A DNA stretch of 64,000 bases, from contig NZ_JAFBCQ010000001.1 in assembly GCF_016907815.1 (NCBI RefSeq), positions 682,001-746,000 on the forward strand, read 5' to 3'. Numbering within the stretch: position 1 is the stretch's first letter; each line of letters opens with the position of its first letter. The notes below the pieces were generated by a model. It made no database searches, was not told where the DNA came from, and saw nothing but the letters and a program-made list of their open reading frames with translations. Source of the stretch: Microbacterium aurum. Lineage in GTDB: Bacteria; Actinomycetota; Actinomycetes; Actinomycetales; Microbacteriaceae. The position numbers and the translations under genes were made by a program. Below are positions 17,735 to 25,514 of the stretch, piece after piece.

Positions 17735-18493
17735 ATGAAAACCACCACCTACAACGCGACCGTGACGAGGCCGCACGTGCTGCGCCGTGCCGCTGCCGAG
17801 TTCGTCGGGACGGGCCTGCTCGTCACTGTCGTGGTCGGGTCGGGGATCGCGGCGCAGCGTCTGTCCCCGGATGATGTGGGATTGCAGCTTCTCGAAAACA
17901 GCCTGACCACGGCGCTCGGCCTAACGGTGCTGATCCTCATGCTCGGCCCCGTGTCAGGAGCGCACTTCAACCCCGTAGTGTCGCTGGCCGACTGGCTGCT
18001 CGGGCGCCGCGCAGGGACCGGCCTGCCGCTGCGCGACCTTGCCCCGTACCTCGCCGCGCAGGTTCTCGGAGGCATCGCCGGCACCCTCCTCGCAGGAGTG
18101 ATGTTCGACACCGCACCCTCACTCTCCGGCAACGACCGTGCGACCGGTGGGCACCTGGTCGGAGAAGTGGTCGCCACCGCCGGGCTGGTGCTGCTGATCT
18201 TCGCGCTCGGCCGCACAGGGAAAGGCTCAGTGACCGCGGCCGCGGTCGGTGCCTACATCGGTGCCGCGTACTGGTTCACCAGCTCCACATCGTTCGCCAA
18301 CCCCGCCGTGACCATCGCCCGCATGTTCACCGACACGTTCGCAGGCATCGCCCCCGCATCTGTGGCCCCGTTCATCCTCGCGCAGCTCGTCGGCGCGGCC
18401 CTCGGGCTCGCGCTGCTGCTCGTTTTCTACCCGACCGCCGCGCGCATCGCGGGCGACGTCGTCGTGCCCACGCAACCCGAAACCACGTCCTGA
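17735..18493 (+). CDS. Aquaporin-family channel, probable arsenite exit
   Basis: 252 residues with six hydrophobic segments. The two half-helix pore motifs are present: GAHFNPVVSLAD (NPV) and SFANPAVTIARM (NPA). In ars clusters such MIP channels (AqpS type) let arsenite leave down its gradient after ArsC reduction. The window has no ArsB or Acr3 pump, which supports this role. It follows a divergent ArsR-type operator and is 11 nt upstream of the next gene. Confidence 0.87.
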   Translation: MKTTTYNATVTRPHVLRRAAAEFVGTGLLVTVVVGSGIAAQRLSPDDVGLQLLENSLTTALGLTVLILMLGPVSGAHFNPVVSLADWLLGRRAGTGLPLRDLAPYLAAQVLGGIAGTLLAGVMFDTAPSLSGNDRATGGHLVGEVVATAGLVLLIFALGRTGKGSVTAAAVGAYIGAAYWFTSSTSFANPAVTIARMFTDTFAGIAPASVAPFILAQLVGAALGLALLLVFYPTAARIAGDVVVPTQPETTS

Positions 18494-18504
18494 AAGGCAC
18501 CCCC

Positions 18505-19890
18505 ATGCACCTCGTAGCGATCGGCGGAAGCGACGCCGGCATCTCCACCGCACTGCGCGCCTGCGAACTCGATCCCTCCGTCGACGTCACTGTCGTCGTC
18601 GCGGACGCTTACCCGAACTTCTCCATCTGCGGCATCCCGTACTACTTTTCCCGCGAAGTGCAGCCCTGGCAGTCTCTCGCACACCGCACGCACGCCGACC
18701 TCGAAGCCACCGGCATGAACCTGCACCTGGACACCCTCGCCACCGGCATCGACGTCAACGGCCGCACGCTCACCGTCCGCGACGCCGCCGGCACCGAATC
18801 GACGATCGCTTACGACCAGCTCATGGTCGGCACCGGAGCATCCCCGTCCACCGCCGGCATCGCCGGCCTCGACCAGCTCGGCCCCGACGACGGGGTGCAC
18901 CTGCTGCACTCGATGGGCGACACCTTCGCCCTGGAGCGCTACCTTGACGAGCACCAGCCGGAAACCGCGATCATCGTCGGCGCCGGCTACGTCGGCCTCG
19001 AAATGGCCGAAGCCCTCACCGTTCGCGGCCTGCACGTCACCCAACTCCAACGCGGCCCCGAAGTGCTCTCCACCCTCGACCCCGAACTGGGCTCCCTCGT
19101 CCGCGACGAACTCACCCGCCACGGCGTCGACGTGTTCACCGGAACCCGCATCGAAGCTGTCACCCGCAACGCGGGCCGCCTCACCGTGACCGGCACCCGC
19201 GACGGTGACACCTTCTCCCACAGCGCTGACCTCGTGCTCGTCGTCGTGGGCGTGCGCCCCAACACCAGCCTGCTCACCGCAGCCGGCGCAACCACAGGCG
19301 CGGGCGGTGCAGTCGTCGTCGACGAGCACATGCGCACCGGCCTGCCGAACGTATGGGCAGCCGGCGACGGCGTGGTCACCCACCACCGCCTCCTCGGCGT
19401 CACCTACCTGCCCCTCGGCACGACCTCGCACAAGCAGGGCCGCGTCGCCGGAGAAAACGCCATCGGCGGCAACGCCCGCTTCGCTGGCAGCCTCGGCACA
19501 CAGGTCGTAAAGGTGTTTGACGTCGTGGCCGCCCGCACCGGCCTCCGCGACCACGAAGCCGCCGCCGCGGACTACGCCCCGCACAGCCACACTGCGATCG
19601 CTGACGACCACAAGCGCTACTACCCCGGAGCCACCCCCATCAGCATCCGCGTCACCGGAGACACCCGCGACGGCCGCCTCCTCGGCGCGCAGCTCGTCGG
19701 CACCCGCGGCGCCGAAATCTCTAAGCGCGTCGACACCTACGCCACCGCCCTGCACCACGGCATGACGGTGGACGGCATGAGCAACCTCGACCTCTCCTAC
19801 ACGCCCCCGCTCGGCTCGCCCTGGGACGCCGTACAGATGGCGACCCAGGCGTGGGAACGTGACGCGCGTACCTTGGCATCGCTCGTCTGA
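18505..19890 (+). CDS. FAD-dependent CoA-disulfide reductase / NADH oxidase-like protein
   Basis: 461 residues. It has an N-terminal FAD motif AIGGSDAGISTALRACEL and the single redox Cys in NFSICGIPYYFS (about residue 43), as in CoA-disulfide reductase and Nox. A second Rossmann motif AIIVGAGYVGLEMAEAL lies near residue 157, then VWAAGDG and a dimerisation domain. It is probably co-transcribed with the aquaporin gene. It may repair thiols oxidised during arsenate reduction; this is inferred from position. Confidence 0.85.
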   Translation: MHLVAIGGSDAGISTALRACELDPSVDVTVVVADAYPNFSICGIPYYFSREVQPWQSLAHRTHADLEATGMNLHLDTLATGIDVNGRTLTVRDAAGTESTIAYDQLMVGTGASPSTAGIAGLDQLGPDDGVHLLHSMGDTFALERYLDEHQPETAIIVGAGYVGLEMAEALTVRGLHVTQLQRGPEVLSTLDPELGSLVRDELTRHGVDVFTGTRIEAVTRNAGRLTVTGTRDGDTFSHSADLVLVVVGVRPNTSLLTAAGATTGAGGAVVVDEHMRTGLPNVWAAGDGVVTHHRLLGVTYLPLGTTSHKQGRVAGENAIGGNARFAGSLGTQVVKVFDVVAARTGLRDHEAAAADYAPHSHTAIADDHKRYYPGATPISIRVTGDTRDGRLLGAQLVGTRGAEISKRVDTYATALHHGMTVDGMSNLDLSYTPPLGSPWDAVQMATQAWERDARTLASLV

Positions 19891-20051
19891 TTGAGCACGC
19901 CTCGCGTGGAGGTTTCCGCAACAGGTCAAAACTGATCGTTTCCGGTGCGTCGACGCCGGCACCGGCCGACGTCGGCGCCGGCAGCGGGACGCGGCCCCAG
20001 CGCACGGATGGCCGATCGAGGGTACGGGGCCGGACAGGAGGGGCGGAGCTG

Positions 20052-20279
20052 ATGGAGCGGTTCGACCTAGAGGAGCGGTGGCCGGAGCTGTTCGACGTGC
20101 TCGACGAGAACAACCGGTGGGCGCTGCGGCAGTCGCTCGCGTCGGCCTGGCATGAGGGCTGGGAGCCGAACCGAGACGACGTGGAGCTGCTTGTCGACCA
20201 CATTCGAGGCGTGATCGACGACGCCGAGTATGAGCGTCGTTTCCGCGCTCTGGCCGAGCAGATGCGGGGGCAATCGTGA
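20052..20279 (+). CDS. VbhA-like antitoxin, no toxin nearby
   Basis: 75 residues with good AGGAGGGG before the ATG. The segment WALRQSLASAWHEGWEP followed by IRGVIDDAEYERRF resembles the antitoxin_VbhA domain that blocks Fic AMP-transferases. The expected fic gene is absent; the next bases are a resolvase remnant. Assignment rests on motif similarity only. Confidence 0.55.
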   Translation: MERFDLEERWPELFDVLDENNRWALRQSLASAWHEGWEPNRDDVELLVDHIRGVIDDAEYERRFRALAEQMRGQS

Positions 20280-20295
20280 TCTTGGCCGCCGCGGC

Positions 20296-20706
20296 ATCCG
20301 GCTACGGAGCCTCACGGAGCCGTTCTTGGACGTCGACACGTCGACGCCGATGGGGGAAGCCATCGTGGGCATCGTGGCCGTGCTCGCCCAGCTCCGCGTC
20401 GCCACTATCCGAGACAACACGATGCGGGGCCTGACCCACGCTCGCGCGCAGGGCCGCGTCGGCGGCCGTCCCTCCGTGATGACCCCGGAGAGGGTCAAGG
20501 AGGCCGCACGGATGCGTGCTGCCGGCGTCAGCATCGCGAAGATCGCCCGCACGTTCGGCGTCGGCGCATCCTCCGTTGCGCGGGCTCTCGCGAAGCACGA
20601 TGAGAGTCAGCGTGCCGCCACGTCCTCGTCGGTGGTGTCGCCTGTGAGCCAGTCCGCGACCTCGGAGCTCAGCTATCGGATCGTGCGCGGCGTGAGGGTG
20701 ATGTAG
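20296..20706 (+). pseudogene. Serine recombinase (resolvase/invertase), C-terminal part
   Basis: The frame contains SLTEPFLDVDTSTPMGEAIV, LAQLRVATIRDNTMRGLTHA, RVGGRPSVMTPERV and a terminal helix-turn-helix (SIAKIARTFGVGASSVARAL). The N-terminal catalytic Ser region is missing and no start codon with a ribosome site precedes it, so it is a truncated Tn3-type resolvase. The apparent C-terminal extension beyond about 20605 overlaps an opposite-strand gene and is probably spurious. Confidence 0.8.
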
Positions 20707-20819
20707 GCAGGGCCGCGGCCCTCGTCTCGTAGTCGCTTGAGGTCGCGCACGTCGACGCCGAGCTGCGCGGCCAGCTCGCCGGGTGTGAGCATCTTTGGTC
20801 GCTTGCGGGGGCTGTTCAC
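20607..20819 (-). pseudogene. Excisionase-like HTH protein with internal stop
   Basis: Reading from GTG 20819: KMLTPGELAAQLGVDVRDLK, then GPAYITLTPRTIR, a TAG stop at 20673-20675, and LSSEVADWLTGD to a TGA at 20607. The homologous position is normally Tyr (TAC/TAT), so a single base change would restore an MerR/HTH_17-type excisionase of about 70 residues. Confidence 0.7.
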
Positions 20820-20929
20820 TGGCACGAGTCGCCCCCCGTCTCCTCGGCCGGGTCGACCGGCACCGGCCGGTCCTCGTCCCTCGACGGGAGCGTGGTCGTG
20901 ATCGTCGTGAAGGCAACCAGAGTGCTCAT
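20816..20929 (-). CDS. Small ORF upstream of the excisionase remnant
   Basis: 37 codons starting MSTLVAFTTITTTLPSRDED and ending in GGDSCQ; its TGA overlaps the GTG of the excisionase frame (GTGA), suggesting an operon. No family recognised. Its coding status is uncertain. Confidence 0.4.
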   Translation of the reverse strand: MSTLVAFTTITTTLPSRDEDRPVPVDPAEETGGDSCQ

Positions 20930-21097
20930 CGTGACGTCCTGGTACTGGCCGCGCGCGAGCAGCACGTCGGGGAAGTTCGCGGCGACGGCGTGCACGCGCA
21001 CCCGCACCTCGCCCGGCCCCGGCACCGGGTCGTCGACCTCGACGAGGGCGAGGACGTCTTCGGGCTCTCCGTGTGCGGTCACGTGCCAGGCGCGGAT
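20930..21097 (-). pseudogene. Quinone oxidoreductase N-terminal fragment (right island edge)
   Basis: It reads RAWHVTAHGEPEDVLALVEV then VPGPGEVRVRVHAVAANFPD and LLARGQYQ, the start of a zinc-type NADPH:quinone oxidoreductase. Homology stops at about 20938 where island sequence begins. GAAGGAG precedes it, but the expected start codon is ATC. About 50 of some 320 residues remain. Confidence 0.7.
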
Positions 21098-21141
21098 GCG
21101 TCTCCTTCGGTGGGGGTGGGATGCCGGGGCATCCCGCCGTG

Positions 21142-21720
21142 TCAGCCGGTGGTGATGCCGGCGAGGAACAGCTCGGTGAGCTGCTCGGCGACGAGGGTGC
21201 CGCTTTCCGGACCCTCGGGCGAGTACCAGTGCGACAGGTAGTGCACGTCGCTGAAGAAGTGCGCCACCACGACGGGCACCGGGATGTCGCTGCGGAAGAC
21301 CCCTTCGGCGCGGCCGCGTTCGATGAGCGCCGCGAAGGTGTCGTGGTAGGCGCGGCGGCGGCGCGTGACCTCCTGCTGCCGCGGGGCGCTCAGCATGTGC
21401 GACGAGCGGAAGAAGACGGTCCCCTCGGGCAGGAACTCGATCGAGGTCTCGATCACGTCGACGCACACCGCCCGCACCACGTCGACGACGGCGCCGCCGC
21501 GGGCGACGATGTCGTCGAGGTGCTGCTTCTGCAGCGACAGCAGCCGGTCGTAGATGCCGAACAGCAGGTCGTCCTTGGACCGGAAGTAGTGGTACATCGC
21601 GCCCTTGGTGACGCCCGCCGCCTCGACGATCTGCTGCACGCTCGTGTTGGCGTATCCCTGCGCGGCGAAGAGGTCGACGGCGGCGCGCGTGACGTCGTCG
21701 GCCACGTTGGTCTGCTTCAT
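21142..21720 (-). CDS. TetR-family transcriptional regulator
   Basis: 192 residues. The N-terminal HTH includes TSVQQIVEAAGVTKGAMYHYFRSKD cut at its standard helices, and the C-terminal ligand domain is typical of KstR2/FadR-like regulators of fatty-acid or sterol catabolism. It lies next to an SDR with a TetR-like palindrome in its promoter. It is likely the local repressor of the damaged catabolic cluster. Confidence 0.9.
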   Translation of the reverse strand: MKQTNVADDVTRAAVDLFAAQGYANTSVQQIVEAAGVTKGAMYHYFRSKDDLLFGIYDRLLSLQKQHLDDIVARGGAVVDVVRAVCVDVIETSIEFLPEGTVFFRSSHMLSAPRQQEVTRRRRAYHDTFAALIERGRAEGVFRSDIPVPVVVAHFFSDVHYLSHWYSPEGPESGTLVAEQLTELFLAGITTG

Positions 21721-21760
21721 ACGTCCATCCTTCCCTGCCGCGCGTGGGCGCCTGGCCGCG

Positions 21761-22504
21761 TCAGTCCAGCGGGCGGATCGAGGTGCCGCCGTCGATCAGC
21801 AGGGTCTGACCGGTGATCCACCCGGCATCCGGCGACAGCAGGAACGCGACGGGGGCGGCGACGTCGTCGGGCTCCCCGAGCCGCGTGAGCGGATACGCGG
21901 CGGCGGCCTCGTCCTCACGCCCCTCGTACAGCGCCTTCGCGAAGCGGGTCTTGATGACGGCGGGGGCGACGGCGTTGACGCGGATGCCGGGGACGAGCTC
22001 GTCGGCGAGCTGGATGGTCAGGTTGATCAGGGCGGCCTTGGAGACTCCGTAGAAGGAGATGTTCGGCGCCGCGGTGACACCGGAGATCGACGCGATGTTC
22101 ACGATGGAGCGGCGCAGGCCCGCGGCGACCGCGTCGCGGGTCCACTCCAGGGCGGCGATGACGTTGACCTCGAGGATCTTGCGCGCCGCGGCGGGGTCGA
22201 GGGCGAGCGCGGGGCCGTAGGCCGGGTTGATGCCGGCGTTGTTGACGAGATGGTCCAGGCGACCATGGCGCTCGGCGATGTGGGCGAACACGGCGGCTCG
22301 GTGCGCGTCGTCGTCGGCGCGTCCGGCCACGGCGGAGGCGTTCTCCCCCAGTTCGGCGACCGCCGCGTCGAGGGTGTCCTGGTGTCGGCCGGTGAGGACG
22401 ACCGCGCCGCCCTCGGCGACGATCCGCCGGGCGATCGCGAACCCGATGCCACGGCTGCTACCGGTGATGAGCGAGACCGTGTCGGTGAAGCGGTCGAGGG
22501 TCAT
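21761..22504 (-). CDS. SDR-family oxidoreductase
   Basis: 247 residues. Cofactor motif TGSSRGIGFAIARRI, NNAGINPAYG, catalytic Ser in NIASISGV and YGVSKAALINL (YxxxK), then GQTLLIDGG at the C-terminus. Probable 3-oxoacyl or hydroxyacyl dehydrogenase of the same catabolic cluster. A palindrome lies 31 bp upstream of the start. Confidence 0.9.
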   Translation of the reverse strand: MTLDRFTDTVSLITGSSRGIGFAIARRIVAEGGAVVLTGRHQDTLDAAVAELGENASAVAGRADDDAHRAAVFAHIAERHGRLDHLVNNAGINPAYGPALALDPAAARKILEVNVIAALEWTRDAVAAGLRRSIVNIASISGVTAAPNISFYGVSKAALINLTIQLADELVPGIRVNAVAPAVIKTRFAKALYEGREDEAAAAYPLTRLGEPDDVAAPVAFLLSPDAGWITGQTLLIDGGTSIRPLD

Positions 22505-22534
22505 GGGCGCCTCCGGGTCGCGGGTCGGATGACA

Positions 22535-22550
22535 TACCGGCCGGTCGGTA
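22535..22550. promoter_or_regulatory. Probable TetR operator
   Basis: TACCGGCCGGTCGGTA, a near-palindrome of the ACCGnCCGGT type used by actinobacterial TetR repressors, in the promoter of the SDR gene and close to the tetR gene. Confidence 0.6.
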
Positions 22551-22600
22551 GGAGGCTAGCACGGATGCCGGGAAGCGCACGCGCGCGGCGCCCCCGGCCG

Positions 22601-22972
22601 TCAGCCGCGGGCGGCGACGAACGCGTCGTAGCCGGCGCGGGAGAGCTCGGCGTAGGCGTAGGCCCACTCCAGCAGCGCGGAACTGGCGCACGTAGTAGTC
22701 GCCGTCCGTTCCCCACGAAGTAGCCGAGGAACGGGTCGGAGGCGCCCTGCAGAATGCGCTGCAGGGCCACCACGCGCGCACCCCGCCCGCCCTCGGCGAT
22801 CACCTCCGACAGCTGCGGCGGCAGCTCGTTGCCGCCGTGCTCCTCGAGCACGCTGCGCCCGGCCTCCTTCGTCTGCAGCAGGAGGGGAGTGCCCGCGGCA
22901 TCCTGCAGCACCGACACGTAGCACCGCGTGCCGACACTGCCGACACCGACAACGCGGCGCACCGCGTCGGAG
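22601..22972 (-). pseudogene. DUF2252 protein remnant
   Basis: Pieces in three frames: RRVVGVGSVGTRCYVSVLQD, TKEAGRSVLEEHGG, LQRILQGASDPFLGYFVG, then DYYVRQFR, then LLEWAYAYAELSRAGYDAF. These match successive parts of the C-terminal third of DUF2252 proteins, with a frameshift after YFVG and about 60 residues deleted between VRQFR and the tail. Non-functional. Confidence 0.75.
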
Positions 22973-23269
22973 ACCGGCGGCGGAGGTGCCGGGCTCGATC
23001 AGCTCGGCGAACTCGTCGATGTCCTCCTGGCCGGTGACGCTGAGGGCGGCGAACTCGAGGTCCGCAACGCCGTACTCGTCGGCGTGCTCTTCGATCTCGA
23101 TCGCGGTGACGGTGCCGTCCTCGGCCTTGGAGACGACGACGAAGTCGAGCAGGTTGACCGTTCCGGCGGCGACCAGGTCGGTCAACGCGGCGATCACGGC
23201 GGGCGCGGGTCGGTCGCCGTCGAGGCTCACGAGGTACAGCTCGACGGGTCCGAATCTGAAGTCGACCAC
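22973..23269 (-). pseudogene. DUF6325-type protein, 3'-truncated
   Basis: From GTG 23269: VVDFRFGPVELYLVSLDGDR, LLDFVVVSKAEDG and DIDEFAELIEPGTSA, resembling the DUF6325 family of about 140 residues, often encoded beside SHOCT-domain proteins. The C-terminal third is replaced by DUF2252 sequence, so two genes are joined by a deletion near 22975. Confidence 0.65.
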
Positions 23270-23418
23270 GGGAGGTCCTTTCTCTCGGGGTCGAGGCTGC
23301 TCCTGCGGCGCATCCGACGCGAGGGGTTCGGGCCGTCGTCGCCCGATGCGGGTGAGTGCTCTGGCTCCCTCGGCTCGCCCTGCGCGGACGCCGCGCAGGT
23401 TACCGAGGAGATGTCCTG

Positions 23419-23456
23419 ATTCCGAGGAGCGGATGCCGGGTTCTGCTCCTCGGAAT
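23419..23456. repeat. Perfect 12-bp inverted repeat
   Basis: ATTCCGAGGAGC at 23419-23430 and GCTCCTCGGAAT at 23445-23456. It lies in a 320-bp gene-free stretch and may be a terminator for the minus-strand hypothetical gene. Confidence 0.55.
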
Positions 23457-23466
23457 CCGTCATCTC

Positions 23467-23551
23467 CTCGGCATCCGCCACCCGGCCTCGGTCCTCTCGG
23501 CATCCGCCCCCGGCCTCGATGCCTTCGGCATCCGCCCCCGGCCCGGATGCC
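23467..23551. repeat. Three tandem imperfect 28-29 bp repeats
   Basis: Units start at 23467, 23496 and 23524 with CTCGGCATCCGCC, CTCGGCATCCGCC and TTCGGCATCCGCC. Each contains GGCATCC, the heptamer enriched across the window. No gene supported here. Confidence 0.6.
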
Positions 23552-23590
23552 CATCCGCCCGGCACCCTCACCCCGAAGGCGGAGGAGCGA

Positions 23591-24184
23591 TCAGGCGGGG
23601 TCGAGGCGGAGGACCCCGGATGCTTCCCGCACCGTGAGATCGTCCACGATGCGCAGCGACCGGGCGAGGTCGTCGACGGCGCCGATGACGGCGCCGAAGC
23701 GCTCGCGGTCGGCGCACACCGCGGTCACGGTCACGAGGTGCGTTCCGGTGTCCCACGTGTACGTCGCGAACGGGGGAGCAGTGGGCGAGGACGGCAGCGG
23801 CATCGCGAGCTTCTCGCCCATGCCGAGATAGGTGCCGCGGAAGGCCTCGGTGTCGTCGTACTCCATCGGCATCATCGCCCGCGCCGTCCGCAGCTGCGGG
23901 GTGAGCTCCTGGATCTGCGCCATCACGACGAGGAGGTCCGGCGCGTCCTTCCACACCCACACGAGCACCCGGCCCGCGGCCTTGCGCATGAGGGCGGGCG
24001 CGGCCTGGCTGACCGCCCACGCGGCGAACCCGCCGCCGGGCCGCGGCGTCGCACCCGTTGCGGCACCGGCCTGGCTGAGCAGCATCCGGATCGCCTGCTT
24101 GCGCGCGCGGCGCCCCCGGAACCCGAAGGACTCGGTCACCGGAACCCACCGCGCCGGGTCGGCGTCGGCCTGAAGTCGCACCAT
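23591..24184 (-). CDS. Conserved hypothetical protein
   Basis: 197 residues, no clear signal peptide or membrane segment, Ala-rich with DAPDLLVVMAQIQELTP and ATYTWDTGTHLVTVTAVCAD. A TAGCCT hexamer ends 6 nt before the ATG (likely leaderless). No family recognised. Codon use is typical of its neighbours, so it is probably real. Confidence 0.7.
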   Translation of the reverse strand: MVRLQADADPARWVPVTESFGFRGRRARKQAIRMLLSQAGAATGATPRPGGGFAAWAVSQAAPALMRKAAGRVLVWVWKDAPDLLVVMAQIQELTPQLRTARAMMPMEYDDTEAFRGTYLGMGEKLAMPLPSSPTAPPFATYTWDTGTHLVTVTAVCADRERFGAVIGAVDDLARSLRIVDDLTVREASGVLRLDPA

Positions 24185-24248
24185 GACTCCAGGCTACGGG
24201 CCGCGCGAGGCGCTCCGGGTGCCAGAGCGGCCCTCGGGTAGACTCGAC

Positions 24249-24281
24249 GGCGGCGGACACCGCGATCCGCGGTCCGCCGCC
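24249..24281 (+). promoter_or_regulatory. 5'-leader stem-loop before glycosyltransferase gene
   Basis: GGCGGCGGAC and GTCCGCCGCC pair around a partly self-complementary core. A TAGACT (-10 like) lies just upstream at 24238-24243, so the hairpin would form at the mRNA 5' end, 27 nt before the GTG start. Confidence 0.5.
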
Positions 24282-24307
24282 GCCGCACAGATTGGCCCCG
24301 CACCCCC

Positions 24308-25513
24308 GTGACCGAATCCGCGACACCCGACGACTCTCCCCGCCCCGACCGGCCGCTGACGATCGTCATCGCCGCAGACACCTTCGCCCCCGACGTGAAC
24401 GGCGCCGCGCGCTTCGCGGAGCGTCTCGCTGCGGGACTGGCCGGTCGCGGCCACGACGTGCACGTCCTCACTCCCAGCATCACCCACCGCAACCACGGCG
24501 TGTTCCGGGAGGTCATCGAAGGCCAGGAGATCACGGTCCACCGCCCGCCGGGGTGGCGCTGGTATCCCCACGACTGGCTGCGTTTCGTGCTGCCGTGGAT
24601 GGCCAAGCACTACTCGCGCAAGCTCCTCGATGAGGTGCCCGCCGATGTCGTGCACAGCCAGTCGCACATCGTCCTCGGGCGTGCGCTGACGCGGATCGCG
24701 CGCCGCCGCGGCATCCCCGTCGTCGCGACGAACCACGTGATGGCCGAGAACATCATCGACTTCACGACGCTGCCGCCGCTGCTCGACAAGTACGTCGTGA
24801 AGCTCGCCTGGGCCGACGCCAAGCGCACGTTCGACATGTCGCGGGCGGTCACGACGCCCACGCGCAAGGCGGCGGAGTTCCTCGAGAACACGATCGACAT
24901 CCACGGCGTCATCCCGATCAGCTGCGGCATCGACAAGCGCAACTACACCGCCGACCTCAGCCCGCGCCCGCACTCCCGCGTGCTCTTCGTCGGGCGCCTG
25001 ACCACGGAGAAGCACGTCGAGGTGACCCTCCACGCCGTCGCGAAGCTCGCCCCCGAGCTGCCGGAGATCAGCTTCGACGTCGTCGGCGGCGGTGACCAGC
25101 GGCGCAACCTCGAGCAGACCGCCCAGCGGCTCGGCATCGCCGATCGCGTCCGCTTCCACGGGCGGGTCGAGGAGGACGAGCTGCGCGCCGCGTACACGAA
25201 GGCCGACGTCTTCGCGATCGCCTCGATCGCCGAGCTGCAGTCCATCGCCACGATGGAGGCGATGGCGTCGGGGCTGCCGGTGGTGGCGGCGGATGCCGTG
25301 GCGCTCCCGCACCTCGTCCACGACGGCGTCAACGGGTACCTGTTCGAGCCCGGCAACGCCGACGACCTCGCCGACAAGCTCCGCCGGGTGCTCACCGCCT
25401 CGCAGGAGGAGTACTCGCGGATGCAGCAGGCGTCGCTGGAGGGCGTGGACATCCACGACATCGAGAACACGCTCGACACGTTCGAGAAGCTGTACCGCGG
25501 CGAACCGCTCTGA
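24308..25513 (+). CDS. GT4-family glycosyltransferase
   Basis: 401 residues, two Rossmann domains. The N-terminal domain holds DTFAPDVNGAARFAERLAAG; the C-terminal domain has VLFVGRLTTEKHVE and EAMASGLPVVAADA (E-x7-E-type motif region). It resembles diacylglycerol or phosphatidylinositol glycosyltransferases acting at the membrane inner face. GTG start. It is followed after 1 nt by a second glycosyltransferase. Confidence 0.9.
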   Translation: MTESATPDDSPRPDRPLTIVIAADTFAPDVNGAARFAERLAAGLAGRGHDVHVLTPSITHRNHGVFREVIEGQEITVHRPPGWRWYPHDWLRFVLPWMAKHYSRKLLDEVPADVVHSQSHIVLGRALTRIARRRGIPVVATNHVMAENIIDFTTLPPLLDKYVVKLAWADAKRTFDMSRAVTTPTRKAAEFLENTIDIHGVIPISCGIDKRNYTADLSPRPHSRVLFVGRLTTEKHVEVTLHAVAKLAPELPEISFDVVGGGDQRRNLEQTAQRLGIADRVRFHGRVEEDELRAAYTKADVFAIASIAELQSIATMEAMASGLPVVAADAVALPHLVHDGVNGYLFEPGNADDLADKLRRVLTASQEEYSRMQQASLEGVDIHDIENTLDTFEKLYRGEPL

Positions 25514-25514
25514 C

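Noticed and set aside
14212..20938. Target-site duplication of the arsenic island
   Set aside because: No convincing identical short direct repeat at the two junctions; the ends may have been altered after insertion.
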